Below are positions 1-10,900 of a stretch of DNA of 64,000 nucleotides, one piece after another (the first letter of the stretch is position 1; the number at the start of each line of letters is the position of its first letter). The stretch is from Alisma plantago-aquatica (Eukaryota > Streptophyta > Magnoliopsida > Alismatales > Alismataceae): contig OY856414.1 in assembly GCA_963693085.1 (NCBI GenBank), forward strand, positions 263,094,001 through 263,158,000, in the 5' to 3' direction. The notes under the pieces are model-generated. The model ran no database searches and had not been told where the DNA came from. It was given only the letters and a program-made list of their open reading frames with translations. The translations under genes were made by a program, and so were the position numbers.

Positions 1-835
1 TAAGGGCCAAGATAGTAAGAATCAATCATGAGGAATGGATCATATAATTGAGTAAAATGTTTTATGTACTCCAAAGCAAAGGGAAAATAGAAGAAAAGAG
101 TTAAGTATATGATAAGTACATAGAAGTGAAGTTCAGAAGAATAAAAGTGAAGAGAATTAGATGAACATGTAAATAATAAGACTAGGATAACAAACTTAGT
201 TGAAACAAAGAGAAATGTTAGAAATGATGATCTTGATTAAGGAATGAGGGTTATGATATAATTGAGAGCATGGAATGTATACCTTTATTAATAAGTTTAA
301 TACATTCATCCTTACTGCCTTTGGATCCTAAGTCTCTATAGAACAACAAACTAGTTTCTAAAGGAAGAACAAAAGTGTAGCTAAATAAATGAATAAGTCA
401 TACAAAGGTAGACTATATTTAGGAAGGAAAAAGTTGATTGAAAGAGAAACTATGTTTCACCCATGCATGAGTTGTTTGATTTGAAATGAAGGATATGTAA
501 TGTACTAAACATGAGGTGAAACTAGTAGAGAGATTCTTGATTTAGAATCTCAACTTCACATTAGTAGAAGGAGAAAAAAATGTGCAACATGGTATACATG
601 ATCATACACATGAATAAGTAACATGATCATAAGAGAAAATTACAAGTTACAGATGACACGTGGGAGAGTAGTATATGGTAAGAGGATTATGGAAAGTAAG
701 GAAGGGTTTGAAACATGATGGAGTAATATACATTATAATAGAAAGAGGTTGTGAAATTCAAGAAAGTGAAACCTAGTTAAGTATTCTTGTTGATAACTAA
801 TTAAATCTACATACGAGAAATGTATTAAGGGAATG
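1..835 (+). mobile_element. RLG-B interior, left part (non-coding Ty3/gypsy interior)
   Basis: AT-rich sequence without a recognisable reading frame. It is read as the interior of RLG-B because the same sequence type recurs in the interior of the related element RLG-A: for example the stretch with 'atgtactccaaagcaaa' and 'aaatagaagaaaagag' near 60-110 matches 5330-5380, and the 'ttaaggaatgagg' region matches near 5480. The interior resumes at 11352 after RLG-A. The 5' LTR of RLG-B lies outside the window. No gag or pol motif was seen here. Confidence 0.6.
831..835. repeat. Target site duplication of RLG-A, left copy (GAATG)
   Basis: GAATG lies directly before the TGTTATGACC start of the 5' LTR and again directly after the 3' LTR at 11352-11356. 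A 5-bp duplication is the normal product of Ty3/gypsy integration, so it fixes both ends of RLG-A. Confidence 0.93.
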
Positions 836-1220
836 TGTTATGACCCACGTTGAGGTTAACCAGTAAATACCTCAATTAGCGTGAAACACCTTGATTAGTG
901 TTGAGTATCATATTAAATATCATGATTAATCAAAATAATTTAATATGTGAATAAATGGTTGAGATTGAATCGTCTGAGATAATTAATGATAATAGCAATG
1001 ATGATCATTAGGTTAATTAAGTTGGATTAAGTACTCACTGATGCATTTAGTGCCTTGGTCAGGTGAGACAGTCCAATTAGCATGATTTCGTGCACTAAGG
1101 GTGTAGAGAATCTCGCGCTTGAAAGTTTGCAAGAGAGACCACTCAAATTGGTCAATCGAGGCAATATTTATCCCATTTTCTAGTTCTTTGGACCTTGGCT
1201 GCAATTTATCCATTATTGGC

Positions 1221-1228
1221 TATATTAA
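1221..1228 (+). promoter_or_regulatory. Candidate TATA box of RLG-A LTR (TATATTAA)
   Basis: TATATTAA followed by a pyrimidine-rich stretch typical of a transcription start zone and then by the GC-rich leader block. The copy in the 3' LTR is at 8356-8363. Position only; no transcript evidence. Confidence 0.35.
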
Positions 1229-1369
1229 CTTTTCCTTTTCCGTTTTCTTCCTTATCTCCTTCTTTCCCCCAATCCAACAGGACCGACTGTATTAAGCGCA
1301 CAGCTACGCTCAATCGTCTGCAGAGCAGAGGAGAAATCGGGGCGATCTCTGGAGCTCAAACCCCGATCC

Positions 1370-1498
1370 ATGGCGCCCTCTACCCTCCTCTCTCCTCCAT
1401 CTTCTTCTTCTTCCTCTTCTATTCCCCTCCTTCCTCGATCCCTAGCTGCGCCCTACTTGCAGGGCGACACCCCAAGGAGCTGTGCGGCCATAGGCTAG
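1370..1498 (+). CDS. Small LTR-borne ORF with transit-peptide-like composition (42 aa)
   Basis: An ATG in good plant context (GATCCATGG) opens a 42-codon frame ending in TAG at 1496. The product is Ser-rich (seven consecutive Ser at residues 11-17), with Pro, Ala and Leu and only one early acidic residue, a composition like a chloroplast transit peptide. It lies about 150 bp after the candidate TATA box in the GC-rich part of the LTR. The identical frame is at 8505-8633. It could be a captured fragment of a host first exon, an upstream ORF of the element transcript, or chance. No family is recognised. Confidence 0.25.
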   Translation: MAPSTLLSPPSSSSSSSIPLLPRSLAAPYLQGDTPRSCAAIG

Positions 1499-2329
1499 CA
1501 GTAGCAGTCGATGGTCAAGCACGGACGGCCAGGAGCTAGCACGAGGCCGTCATCCTTCTTCTTTACTTCCTCTAGCTAGCCCTAGCTCACGCCCTACTTG
1601 CAGACACAGTCCTGTGCAGCAACATGACCAGCAACGCCAGACTAAGGGCGCCGGATGCCTAAGCTGTGGTTGTAGCTGCGGTGCCGGCTAGGGAAAGAGT
1701 GGGTCGAGCAGCACCTCAAGGCGATGGCCATGGCGAGCGCCGCCAGACGGAAGGCCCTTCTTCTTCCTTGCAAGTAGAAGCCGCCCTAGCTGCTTGGGCA
1801 GCACCGACCGGCAACTACCACCAGCCGGCCATAGGCCGTTCTTGGCTGAGCTATACCTCAAATCGACGTCGTCGAGTCCGGTAGTGAAGCTAGGACCAGG
1901 AACCGCAGCTCCTCGCTTCTATTGCGCCACCTGCAAACCTGTTTAGTAGGGGCGGCGCCCAGCAAGCAGCAGCAACTGCTGTGAGAAATAATGGCCAGGA
2001 GGCCATTTGGGTGCGAGCAACAGCACCAAGGTATGCTCTTGACTCTGAATGAGAGTTCCAAGCTAGGTATTGTAGTTTTCAGTCACGATTCAGCCATCAA
2101 TTGAGCCTTTTCCGTCAACCTGTAGATTGAGCGTCAATCTGCTGGAGAACCAGAACCGTGAACAGTAAAAATGCCAAGGTAGAAGACAACCAAATCTTTC
2201 CCAAAATCAGGCCTTGGACGCATCTCCGGACGAATCCGAACAGACCAAATCGCTGTGAGTAGGATTTCATTCATTTATCATTAAATAACTCAGGCGTTTG
2301 AATATTTTCTGTTTGGTGCGCAAATTACG

Positions 2330-2387
2330 CTGATAACAGGCGTTATCAGGCGTAGGGCGGCGTTTGGCGTCGCCCGACTTTTTATTT
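2330..2387. other. Two successive hairpin-forming palindromes in RLG-A LTR
   Basis: CTGATAAC and GTTATCAG are perfect 8-bp arms around AGGC (2330-2349). Directly afterwards GGGCGGCG and CGTCGCCC form a second stem with one mismatch. The same pair is at 9465 onward in the 3' LTR. Role unknown; such structures in a leader could affect packaging or translation (inference). Confidence 0.55.
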
Positions 2388-3367
2388 CATAAACTGCTTC
2401 TAGACGCTGTTATATGATTAAATTTAGCATTTGATCAGTGTGGATTGAATTGGTTGATTTATATGGTTCATTTGAAACCCAAATTGCTTATTTGAATGTT
2501 GAATTTAGAAATTCATATCTGAAAATGGTATGGTTTGGGTATGAACCCAGACAATAGGGATTTCTGATAAATTATCAGATGTACGATTTCAAAGTTGATA
2601 TGAATAAATAAAAATATGCAATAAAACCCTAATTGCATATATCTTTTGACGTTAATATGTGTAAATTGATATTTACATGAAATGGCACATTTCTCTGAAT
2701 TATTACCAGAAATTCTCAAGTATTGTTATTAAATTGTGTTGTGATAGGTAATTAACTCTTAATTGAGTTAAGTGATGCACAAACCAGGATTTGGGTTAAT
2801 GTGCATGTTTTTCGAGAAATTTAGAGAATTGATAATTGTTGAGTATGATTCTCATATGTGAAGTAAATTTCTTTAATTTGTGCAATAAGATGTTCAATTG
2901 AGTAAATTCACTATGTATGTGCCAAATTGAAATAAGTTGGGTTATTTATGCATTTCTAATTTGTCTGAATGCATGGTATGAGAATTTCTCAGAAATTACA
3001 AGGATTTAAAATATATTGCTCTGTCAGTTTAGAATGACAGTGTATTGTGATCTGATATAAAATCAGTAGATGTGATTTTCCTGTTTAAATGGTTATATGT
3101 TAATCAGTTAATAGACTTAGGTGCCCTAACACCGTAGAACCCCTTTGACAGATCTGCTTCTTAGGGGTGAAACTCGTGTTGCAACATTATTCGTGCGGAG
3201 TCATGGAGACACGAGGACAGAGAGGCAGTGTCCAACAACAACGCGTGCGGAGTCACAGTGGCACTGGAGGAAAATGGGGGTTATTCAACATCATCCGTGC
3301 TTATGTCACGGAGGTAACCTGGTGAGACTCTCCGCCTGTGTACTCAGGTTTGTCAGGAGGAGTCTGG

Positions 3368-3401
3368 AGCACACGTGGTTGTGCAGCACACGTGGTTGTG
3401 C
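3368..3401 (+). promoter_or_regulatory. Tandem 17-bp repeat with two G-boxes (CACGTG)
   Basis: AGCACACGTGGTTGTGC occurs twice head to tail (3368-3384, 3385-3401); each copy holds ACACGTGG, the G-box/ABRE core bound by plant bZIP and bHLH factors. The 3' LTR copy is 10503-10536. Function is inferred from the motif alone. Confidence 0.5.
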
Positions 3402-4219
3402 ATTGAGGCCGTGGAGCCTGGGGTCCTGTGGCAGAGCAGGGCTGGCGTCAGACTTAGCATTTCCCGGGTGTGTCGCTAAGTCTTGTACGGTGGGACCGTA
3501 GCATGAACTTGCTGCGGATCTTTATATGCAGAGTACACTGCATATATTTAGGGCATAATAATAAAATGAATAAATAATCAAGTAGGTTCACAGTAAATTT
3601 ACATAACTGTTTATTTACCTGAAATACCTGTTGATGCTTAGAAATGTGATTATTATCTGTATATCTGCTATGTCAATAGAACTGCCCTGCTTGAACTGTA
3701 TATCTGTTTATTTTCAGTTAATAAACTTGATGAGTTGTTTAGTGATAGTTAAATGAAATGCTATTCACTGAGCGAGTAGGCTCACCCCTCTACTCAAACA
3801 TTTTTAGGTCAGCGACAGTTCCAGGAATCGGAAGGATCTTTTTATACCAACGTTTAATCAGCAGAAGGTTTGTAGCTAGTCTAGTTAGAGGTCTCTTAGT
3901 CCTTTCCCCTCGGTCCTTGGGACAAGGTGTGGGTGAGAGAGAGTATGTATGGCGAATGTGTAAAAGATGTAAATTAACTGTTATGTTTTACTTTCTGTTA
4001 AATAATGTTACATGTTGTAAACTCTGTTTATGTTCTCTAGCCAGTTTAATTGAAATGCTTCCGCAATAGTTTATTATGTTTTAGTTTACAGCAATAATCC
4101 GGATATCATTACGAGGTTTTAAAAAGAAAAAGTTCTCAGTGATTTGTTTATGTGATAATCCCTCCGTCGCGCCCTAATCTCGTGATTAGTGGTTAGTGTG
4201 AGATCGGGGTGTGACATCT

Positions 4220-4231
4220 TGGTATCAGAGC
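4220..4231 (+). other. RLG-A primer binding site (initiator tRNA-Met type)
   Basis: TGGTATCAGAGC begins three bases after the 5' LTR end. It is complementary to the 3' end of plant initiator methionine tRNA, the usual primer of plant Ty3/gypsy and copia elements. Confidence 0.93.
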
Positions 4232-6540
4232 ATAGGTTGAGTATATGAATACTCTAAGTCAAGGTCAGGGGACGATAAGAGACCAATAGGATTAGGACTT
4301 AAGTGTCTTCCTTCTAACTGTAATTTTATAACAGGAAATGTTCTGTTATAGTATTGCAGATGGCAGGAAGATGATGTGGTCACGAGGATCAAGCTGAGAG
4401 TTTAAGCTGAGTTATCAGGGATCATAAGGATCAAAAGATAGAATTATAATTAAGATGGATAAGAAATGATGTGTCTTTAGCTCTGGGAGATCTGAGTGTT
4501 TGGATACCCTGGCCAGGTGTCTGAATACTTAAATTGACCAGTATCGAGCTACTCTGTCTATTCTTCTCTGGATGCCCTGGCCAGGTATGCAGAGGAAGGA
4601 TGGACTAGAGAGAAACCCTAGAAATCTTAGGGTTAAGAAACCGAAAATTAATGTAGGAGTAAGAGATTAAATATAGGATGTGATACAACTCTTGCTTTAT
4701 ATTGCTTATTTGATTGGAAATCACTAGAAATGCTCTTATATGTATGAATTTAGATTTTCAGTTTGTAGAATAAATATGATTCTTTTATTTGTTGTGTGAC
4801 ATGAAGTGATTTATTTATTGTTTATATTCTTTGTATCAAGTAGACCAAAAGTTATGCTTAAATGAGTTTGCCCTGAGTGGATATTCGTTCCACATGCTTG
4901 AGATCAATAGGGGCTGGTTAATCCCAAGTTGCTCTTGACTTCAGGACTACAGGTTTGGCCTGGTCCGGCTGGCAGGATGCGTTACTGGGATCTAATGACT
5001 CCTATTAACAGTATAATTAAAGTAGACTCTGGATGATTTAGACTCGTATCATAGTGAGAATGTATATACACTGAGATTTTGAAATATAATGGAAAGATTA
5101 GAACAGCTAAGAAGTAGTTGGAATTGATATCCGAAGCTCAACGTTGGAACCTCATATGTGCAATCCTTAATTGGAAATAAAAGAAAACGATATCAGGTTC
5201 ATGTTAAATTTGCTGATTTGTATTATATGAACCCTAAATATGAGAATATGGAAAAGAAATGAGAAAAGTATGTAATGGCTAAGATAGTAGGAATCAACTT
5301 TGGGTTGGATCACGGAATGGAGTAAAATACTTTTATGTACTTCAAAGCAAATAGAAAATAGAAGAAAAGAGTAAAGTATACAATAAGTACATAAAAATAA
5401 AGAGTTTTATGTAAATCATAAGACCATGATAAGAAACTTAGTTGGGTAAAAAGAAATGTTAGAAAGGATGACCTTGATTAAGGAATGAGGATTACATGAC
5501 ATAATTGAGAGTGTGGCATGTATATCTTTATTATAAAGTTTAGTGCATTCATACATACTATCTTTGGATTCTAAGTCTCTAAAGACTGGAAAATTAGTTT
5601 TTAAAATAAAGAACAAACACATAACTTAGAAAATGAATGCATGATATAAGAATTTCTCAGTATTTACAATTATTTTAAGTACACTGTTCTGACAGTTCTA
5701 GAATGATATCATATTGTGATTTGAACTGCAATCAAATGAATGAGGTAACTGAAACCCTAAGGATAGGGTGTTGCCATGTAATAAGTGAATGAGGTAATCG
5801 AAACCCTAAGGATAGGGTGTTCAATGAATCAAGTATTTTGATATCAAAATTCTCAGTATAAGATGTGTGATGCTTAACAGTTCAATTGTACGATTTTAGT
5901 GTATAAAGTGTCAAATTGACATGCATTCTGTTTATTTGAGAATTCCAGTCTGCCTGCATGCATATTGATATTGATTTCTTAGTAAATTACAAGTGGACAT
6001 GTAATTAGATTATTTAAAAATTTGAAATCTGCATGCATGCTTATTATGATTGAATCTCTTGATATTTGCTATACCTGAATATATGGCTCGTCCAGTTTGA
6101 AATGATATTCATGTTACGTTATAAGCTTCCATTAAATTGAAGAGATGTCATGGAAATACCAAAGTCCAGAACAAATAAGAGAAAGGAAATTCCAGTGATA
6201 AGATAAGGAAGAATTTAGTAAAACTTATGAGATCTAAAGTTTGAATTTCAAACTAAGGGAACATAGTCACATCACAATAACGCTATGTTATTGATAAAGA
6301 AGAAACCCTAGAATGTTTAGAGTTTTAGTAGTTCAAGGGATATCAATAGTGATTTGACCTTGAGTACTAGCATCCCTATACAATAAGATCATGAGATTTG
6401 TTCTATGAAAGGTAAGCTAGAATTATTAAAATCTAGGGTTTAAAGGTAGATAAACAATATGAAAATGACTTGGAGAAAAGAGTAAGATATAAATTTGAAA
6501 TGTAACAATAAGTAAGTAGCATAGAATGAGGAGTACTACC
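4232..6540 (+). mobile_element. RLG-A interior, non-coding 5' part
   Basis: No gag or protease frame is visible in this 2.3 kb. Part of it (about 5270-5520) matches the left flank of the insertion (RLG-B interior, 10-300), and about 6170-6450 matches 11605-11860 of RLG-B. Between them, about 5630-6130 looks like LTR sequence: 'gcatgatataagaatttctc' there resembles 2971-2990 of the LTR, and the block near 5868 resembles LTR-B near 15120. The interior therefore looks patched together from related family members. Confidence 0.6.
5733..5823 (+). repeat. Imperfect ~49-bp tandem repeat
   Basis: Two copies of a unit containing 'gaaaccctaaggatagggtg' about 49 bp apart. A diverged single copy is at about 15033 in the RLG-B LTR, supporting an LTR origin of this interior segment. 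Confidence 0.6.
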
Positions 6541-6546
6541 TGATAC

Positions 6547-6690
6547 ATGATCAGAAGTTAGTTGTTGTAGTTCATGCTCTTATGACACATCGTCACTATC
6601 TTTATGATGTGACGATAGATTGTCACCTTGGGAAGGTGAATGTGGTAGTTGATGCCCTAAGTAGGAAGTCTAGTTCAACAGTGGATGTAT
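6547..6690 (+). pseudogene. Ty3/gypsy RNase H C-terminal relic
   Basis: Translation gives the end of a Ty3/gypsy RNase H: a region equivalent to 'ELVVVVHALMTHRHYLY' followed at once by 'VTIDCHLGKVNVVVDALSRK'. In intact relatives a stretch of several dozen residues lies between these two motifs, so an internal deletion is visible. The terminal ADALSRK-type motif (here VDALSRK) marks the RNase H/integrase linker. There is no reverse transcriptase upstream; only this tail survives. It precedes the integrase relic in the same order as in intact elements. Confidence 0.75.
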
Positions 6691-6896
6691 TTTCCATGGC
6701 ATGTTTCAAAAGAGACATGCTAGTGGAAATGTGAAAGTTGAACTTAGACTTAGGGGTGACATAGCTAAATGGTTTGATTGCACAGATGCAAGTCAAGCCT
6801 ACTTCTTATGATCAAATCAAGAAACTACAATAGGGTGATAGTGAGTTAAACCAGACCATTCATGACATGGCAGGGGGAAGAGACCAAAGTTTAGGT

Positions 6897-7910
6897 TTTC
6901 AGATGATGATGTGTTGTATCAGCATGATAGGTTGCATGTACCTCGAGATAATGATTTGAAAGAATAGATTCTTGAGGAAGCACATGCATCGATGTATGCT
7001 ATGCATCCAGGCAACACTAAGATGTACATGAATCTCAAGGAGTTGTACTGGTGGATTGGTATGAAGAAAGATGTGGCTGAGTATGTGGCTAGATGTGGAG
7101 TGTGTCAGCAGGTTAAAGCTGAGCATCAGAAACCTGCTGGTACTTTGCAATCACTTCCTATACCTGAGTGGAAATGGACGGATGGTCAGTCAGAAAGGAC
7201 CATTTAGACTCTTAAGGACATGCTGAGAGCATGTCTCATGTATTTCAGTGGAAGTTGGAAAGAACACTTGAGCCTTATAGAGTTTGCATATAATAATAGT
7301 CACCATTCCAGTCTTGGTATGACCCCATATGAAGCTCTATATCGTATAAAGTGTAGATCACCCATATGTTGGTATGAGGTAGGTGAAAAGCAGATTCTTG
7401 GACCCGAGATAGTGGGTTTGACCACTGAAAAGATTACTGTGATCAAAGTATAGTTGAAAGTTGCACCTGATAGACAAAAGAGTCAAGCTGAGAAGAGGCG
7501 TTGACCTCTTGAGATTCATGTTGGTGATGAAGTGTATCTGAAAGTTTCACCATGGAAAGGAATGTTGAGGATTTGTCAAGAGAGGCAAACTGACTCCTAG
7601 GTGTATGGGCCTGTATCCTATCATTGAGAGGATTGGACCTGTAGCCTATAGGTTAGAATTTCCATCTCAGTTGTCAAATCTACATGATGTGTTTCATGTA
7701 TCCATGTTGAAGAAATGCTATCCTGGTACAGAGAAGATAGTAGACCCAGAACCGGCACAGCTCAGATCAGATGTGTCTTACGTTGAGAGACCAATTCAGA
7801 TAGTTGATCGAAGGATCAAGAAGCTCAAGAATCTAGATACCATTAGTGAAAGTTCTGTAGAGAAACCATAACCTAGAGGAAGCCATGTGGGATCTTGAGT
7901 TTGGGATGCG
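6897..7910 (+). pseudogene. Ty3/gypsy integrase relic lacking most of the catalytic core
   Basis: Shows the H2C2 zinc-binding domain (H of 'HPGNTKMY', then CGVCQQVKAEHQ, about 7000-7130) and PIPEWKW. It then jumps at about 7177 directly to TDGQSERTI, skipping roughly 100 residues that hold the first two catalytic Asp residues in intact integrases; only the region of the third catalytic residue (Glu) remains. The frame is kept across the join. Downstream are AYNNSHHSSLGMTPYEALY (about 7288-7344) and a C-terminal module with VFHVSMLKK, close to Tekay/Del. In-frame stops at about 6965, 7205, 7451 and 7502 and a frameshift near 7575 complete the inactivation. It would have inserted element cDNA into chromosomes. 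Confidence 0.88.
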
Positions 7911-7955
7911 TAGCAAGTTCCTTTTCTCTTTTAGGAATTTCGGGACGAAATTCTT

Positions 7956-7970
7956 ATAAGGGAGGGAGAT
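7956..7970 (+). other. RLG-A polypurine tract
   Basis: Purine run AAGGGAGGGAGA ends at the 3' LTR start; it would prime plus-strand DNA synthesis. It follows 'tttcgggacgaaattc' (7939-7954), a sequence often found just before the tract in Tekay-type elements. Confidence 0.85.
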
Positions 7971-10900
7971 TGTTATGACCCACGTTGAGGTTAACCAGTA
8001 AATACCTCAATTAGCATGAAACACCTTGATTAGTGTTGAGTATCATATTAAATATCATGATTAATCAAAATAATTTAATATGTGAATAAATGGTTGAGAT
8101 TGAATCGTCTGAGATAATTAATGATAATAGCAATGATGATCATTAGGTTAATTAAGTTGGATTAAGTACTCACTGATGCATTTAGTGCCTTGGTCAGGTG
8201 AGACAGTCCAATTAGCATGATTTCGTGCACTAAGGGTGTAGAGAATCTCGCGCTTGAAAGTTTGCAAGGGAGACCACTCAAATTGGTCAATCGAGGCAAT
8301 ATTTATCCCATTTTCTAGTTCTTTGGACCTTGGCTGCAATTTATCCATTATTGGCTATATTAACTTTTCCTTTTCCGTTTTCTTCCTTATCTCCTTCTTT
8401 CCCCCAATCCAACAGGACTGACTGTATTAAGCGCACAGCTACGCTCAATCGTCTGCAGAGCAGAGGAGAAATCGGGGCGATCTCTGGAGCTCAAACCCCG
8501 ATCCATGGCGCCCTCTACCCTCCTCTCTCCTCCATCTTCTTCTTCTTCCTCTTCTATTCCCCTCCTTCCTCGATCCCTAGCTGCGCCCTACTTGCAGGGC
8601 GACACCCCAAGGAGCTGTGCGGCCATAGGCTAGCAGTAGCAGTCGATGGTCAAGCACGGACGGCCAGGAGCTAGCACGAGGCCGTCATCCTTCTTCTTTA
8701 CTTCCTCTAGCTAGCCCTAGCTCACGCCCTACTTGCAGACACAGTCCTGTGCAGCAACATGACCAGCAACGCCAGACTAAGGGCGCCGGATGCCTAAGCT
8801 ATGGTTGTAGCTGCGGTGCCGGCTAGGGAAAGAGTGGGTCGAGCAGCACCTCAAGGCGATGGCCATGGCGAGCGCCGCCAGACGGAAGGCCCTTCTTCTT
8901 CCTTGCAAGTAGAAGCCGCCCTAGCTGCTTGGGCAGCACCGACCGGCAACTACCACCAGCCGGCCATAGGCCGTTCTTGGCTGAGCTATACCTCAAATCG
9001 ACGTCGTCGAGTCCGGTAGTGAAGCTAGGACCAGGAACCGCAGCTCCTCGCTTCTATTGCGCCACCTGCAAACCTGTTTAGTAGGGGCGGCGCCCAGCAA
9101 GCAGCAGCAACTGCTGTGAGAAATAATGGCCAGGAGGCCATTTGGGTGCGAGCAACAGCACCAAGGTATGCTCTTGACTCTGAATGAGAGTTCCAAGCTA
9201 GGTATTGTAGTTTTCAGTCACGATTCAGCCATCAATTGAGCCTTTTCCGTCAACCTGTAGATTGAGCGTCAATCTGCTGGAGAACCAGAACCGTGAACAG
9301 TAAAAATGCCAAGGTAGAAGACAACCAAATCTTTCCCAAAATCAGGCCTTGGACGCATCTCCGGACGAATCCGAACAGACCAAATCGCTGTGAGTAGGAT
9401 TTCATTCATTTATCATTAAATAACTCAGGCGTTTGAATATTTTCTGTTTGGTGCGCAAATTACGCTGATAACAGGCGTTATCAGGCGTAGGGCGGCGTTT
9501 GGCGTCGCCCGACTTTTTATTTCATAAACTGCTTCTAGACGCTGTTATATGATTAAATTTAGCATTTGATCAGTGTGGATTGAATTGGTTGATTTATATG
9601 GTTCATTTGAAACCCAAATTGCTTATTTGAATGTTGAATTTAGAAATTCATATCTGAAAATGGTATGGTTTGGGTATGAACCCAGACAATAGGGATTTCT
9701 GATAAATTATCAGATGTATGATTTCAAAGTTGATATGAATAAATAAAAATATGCAATAAAACCCTAATTGCATATATCTTTTGACGTTAATATGTGTAAA
9801 TTGATATTTACATGAAATGGCACATTTCTCTGAATTATTACCAGAAATTCTCAAGTATTGTTATTAAATTGTGTTGTGATAGGTAATTAACTCTTAATTG
9901 AGTTAAGTGATGCACAAACCAGGATTTGGGTTAATGTGCATGTTTTTCGAGAAATTTAGAGAATTGATAATTGTTGAGTATGATTCTCATATGTGAAGTA
10001 AATTTCTTTAATTTGTGCAATAAGATGTTCAATTGAGTAAATTCACTATGTATGTGCCAAATTGAAATAAGTTGGGTTATTTATGCATTTCTAATTTGTC
10101 TGAATGCATGGTATGAGAATTTCTCAGAAATTACAAGGATTTAAAATATATTGCTCTGTCAGTTTAGAATGACAGTGTATTGTGATCTGATATAAAATCA
10201 GTAGATGTGATTTTCCTGTTTAAATGGTTATATGTTAATCAGTTAATAGACTTAGGTGCCCTAACACCGTAGAACCCCTTTGACAGATCTGCTTCTTAGG
10301 GGTGAAACTCGTGTTGCAACATTATCCGTGCGGAGTCATGGAGACACGAGGACAGAGAGGCAGTGTCCAACAACAACGCGTGCGGAGTCACGGTGGCACT
10401 GGAGGAAAATGGGGGTTATTCAACATCATCCGTGCTTGTGTCACGGAGGTAACCTGGTGAGACTCTCCGCCTGTGTACTCAGGTTTGTCAGGAGGAGTCT
10501 GGAGCACACGTGGTTGTGCAGCACACGTGGTTGTGCATTGAGGTCGTGGAGCCTGGGGTCCTGTGGCAGAGCAGGGCTGGCGTCAGACTTAGCATTTCCC
10601 GGGTGTGTCGCTAAGTCTTGTACGGTGGGACCGTAGCATGAACTTGCTGCGGATCTTTATATGCAGAGTACACTGCATATATTTAGGGCATAATAATAAA
10701 ATGAATAAATAATCAAGTAGGTTCACAGTAAATTTACATAACTGTTTATTTACCTGAAATACCTGTTGATGCTTAGAAATGTGATTATTATCTGTATATC
10801 TGCTATGTCAATAGAACTGCCCTGCTTGAACTGTATATCTGTTTATTTTCAGTTAATAAACTTGATGAGTTGTTTAGTGATAGTTAAATGAAATGCTATT

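Larger units (their letters stand above)
836..4216 (+). repeat. RLG-A 5' LTR (3381 bp)
   Basis: Starts TGTTATGACC and ends GGTGTGACA (TG...CA). It is exactly as long as the 3' LTR at 7971-11351; by eye I count ten mismatches, all transitions, about 0.3%. It is unusually long and compositionally patchy: a GC-rich block (about 1300-2250) and a second one (about 3130-3500) in otherwise AT-rich sequence. Near its end it carries 'gagtaggctcacccctctac' (3774-3793), also found in the RLG-B LTR at about 16001, a block probably tied to transcript end formation in this lineage (inference). Confidence 0.95.

Noticed and set aside
1195..1539. 114-codon ORF overlapping the small transit-peptide-like ORF
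   Set aside because: It begins upstream of the candidate TATA box and runs through a pyrimidine tract translated as Phe/Leu/Ser/Pro; the composition reflects the DNA, not a protein.
3145..3501. 118-codon plus-strand ORF, repeated at 10280-10636
   Set aside because: It lies in the GC-rich part of both LTRs, has Cys/Arg/His-rich composition without a domain, starts mid-block, and the two copies differ by amino-acid changes rather than silent ones. Best explained as a chance frame in an LTR.
836..4216. LTR-A as a solo LTR or segmental duplication
   Set aside because: Primer binding site, polypurine tract, equal-length partner LTR and matching 5-bp duplications show a complete element.
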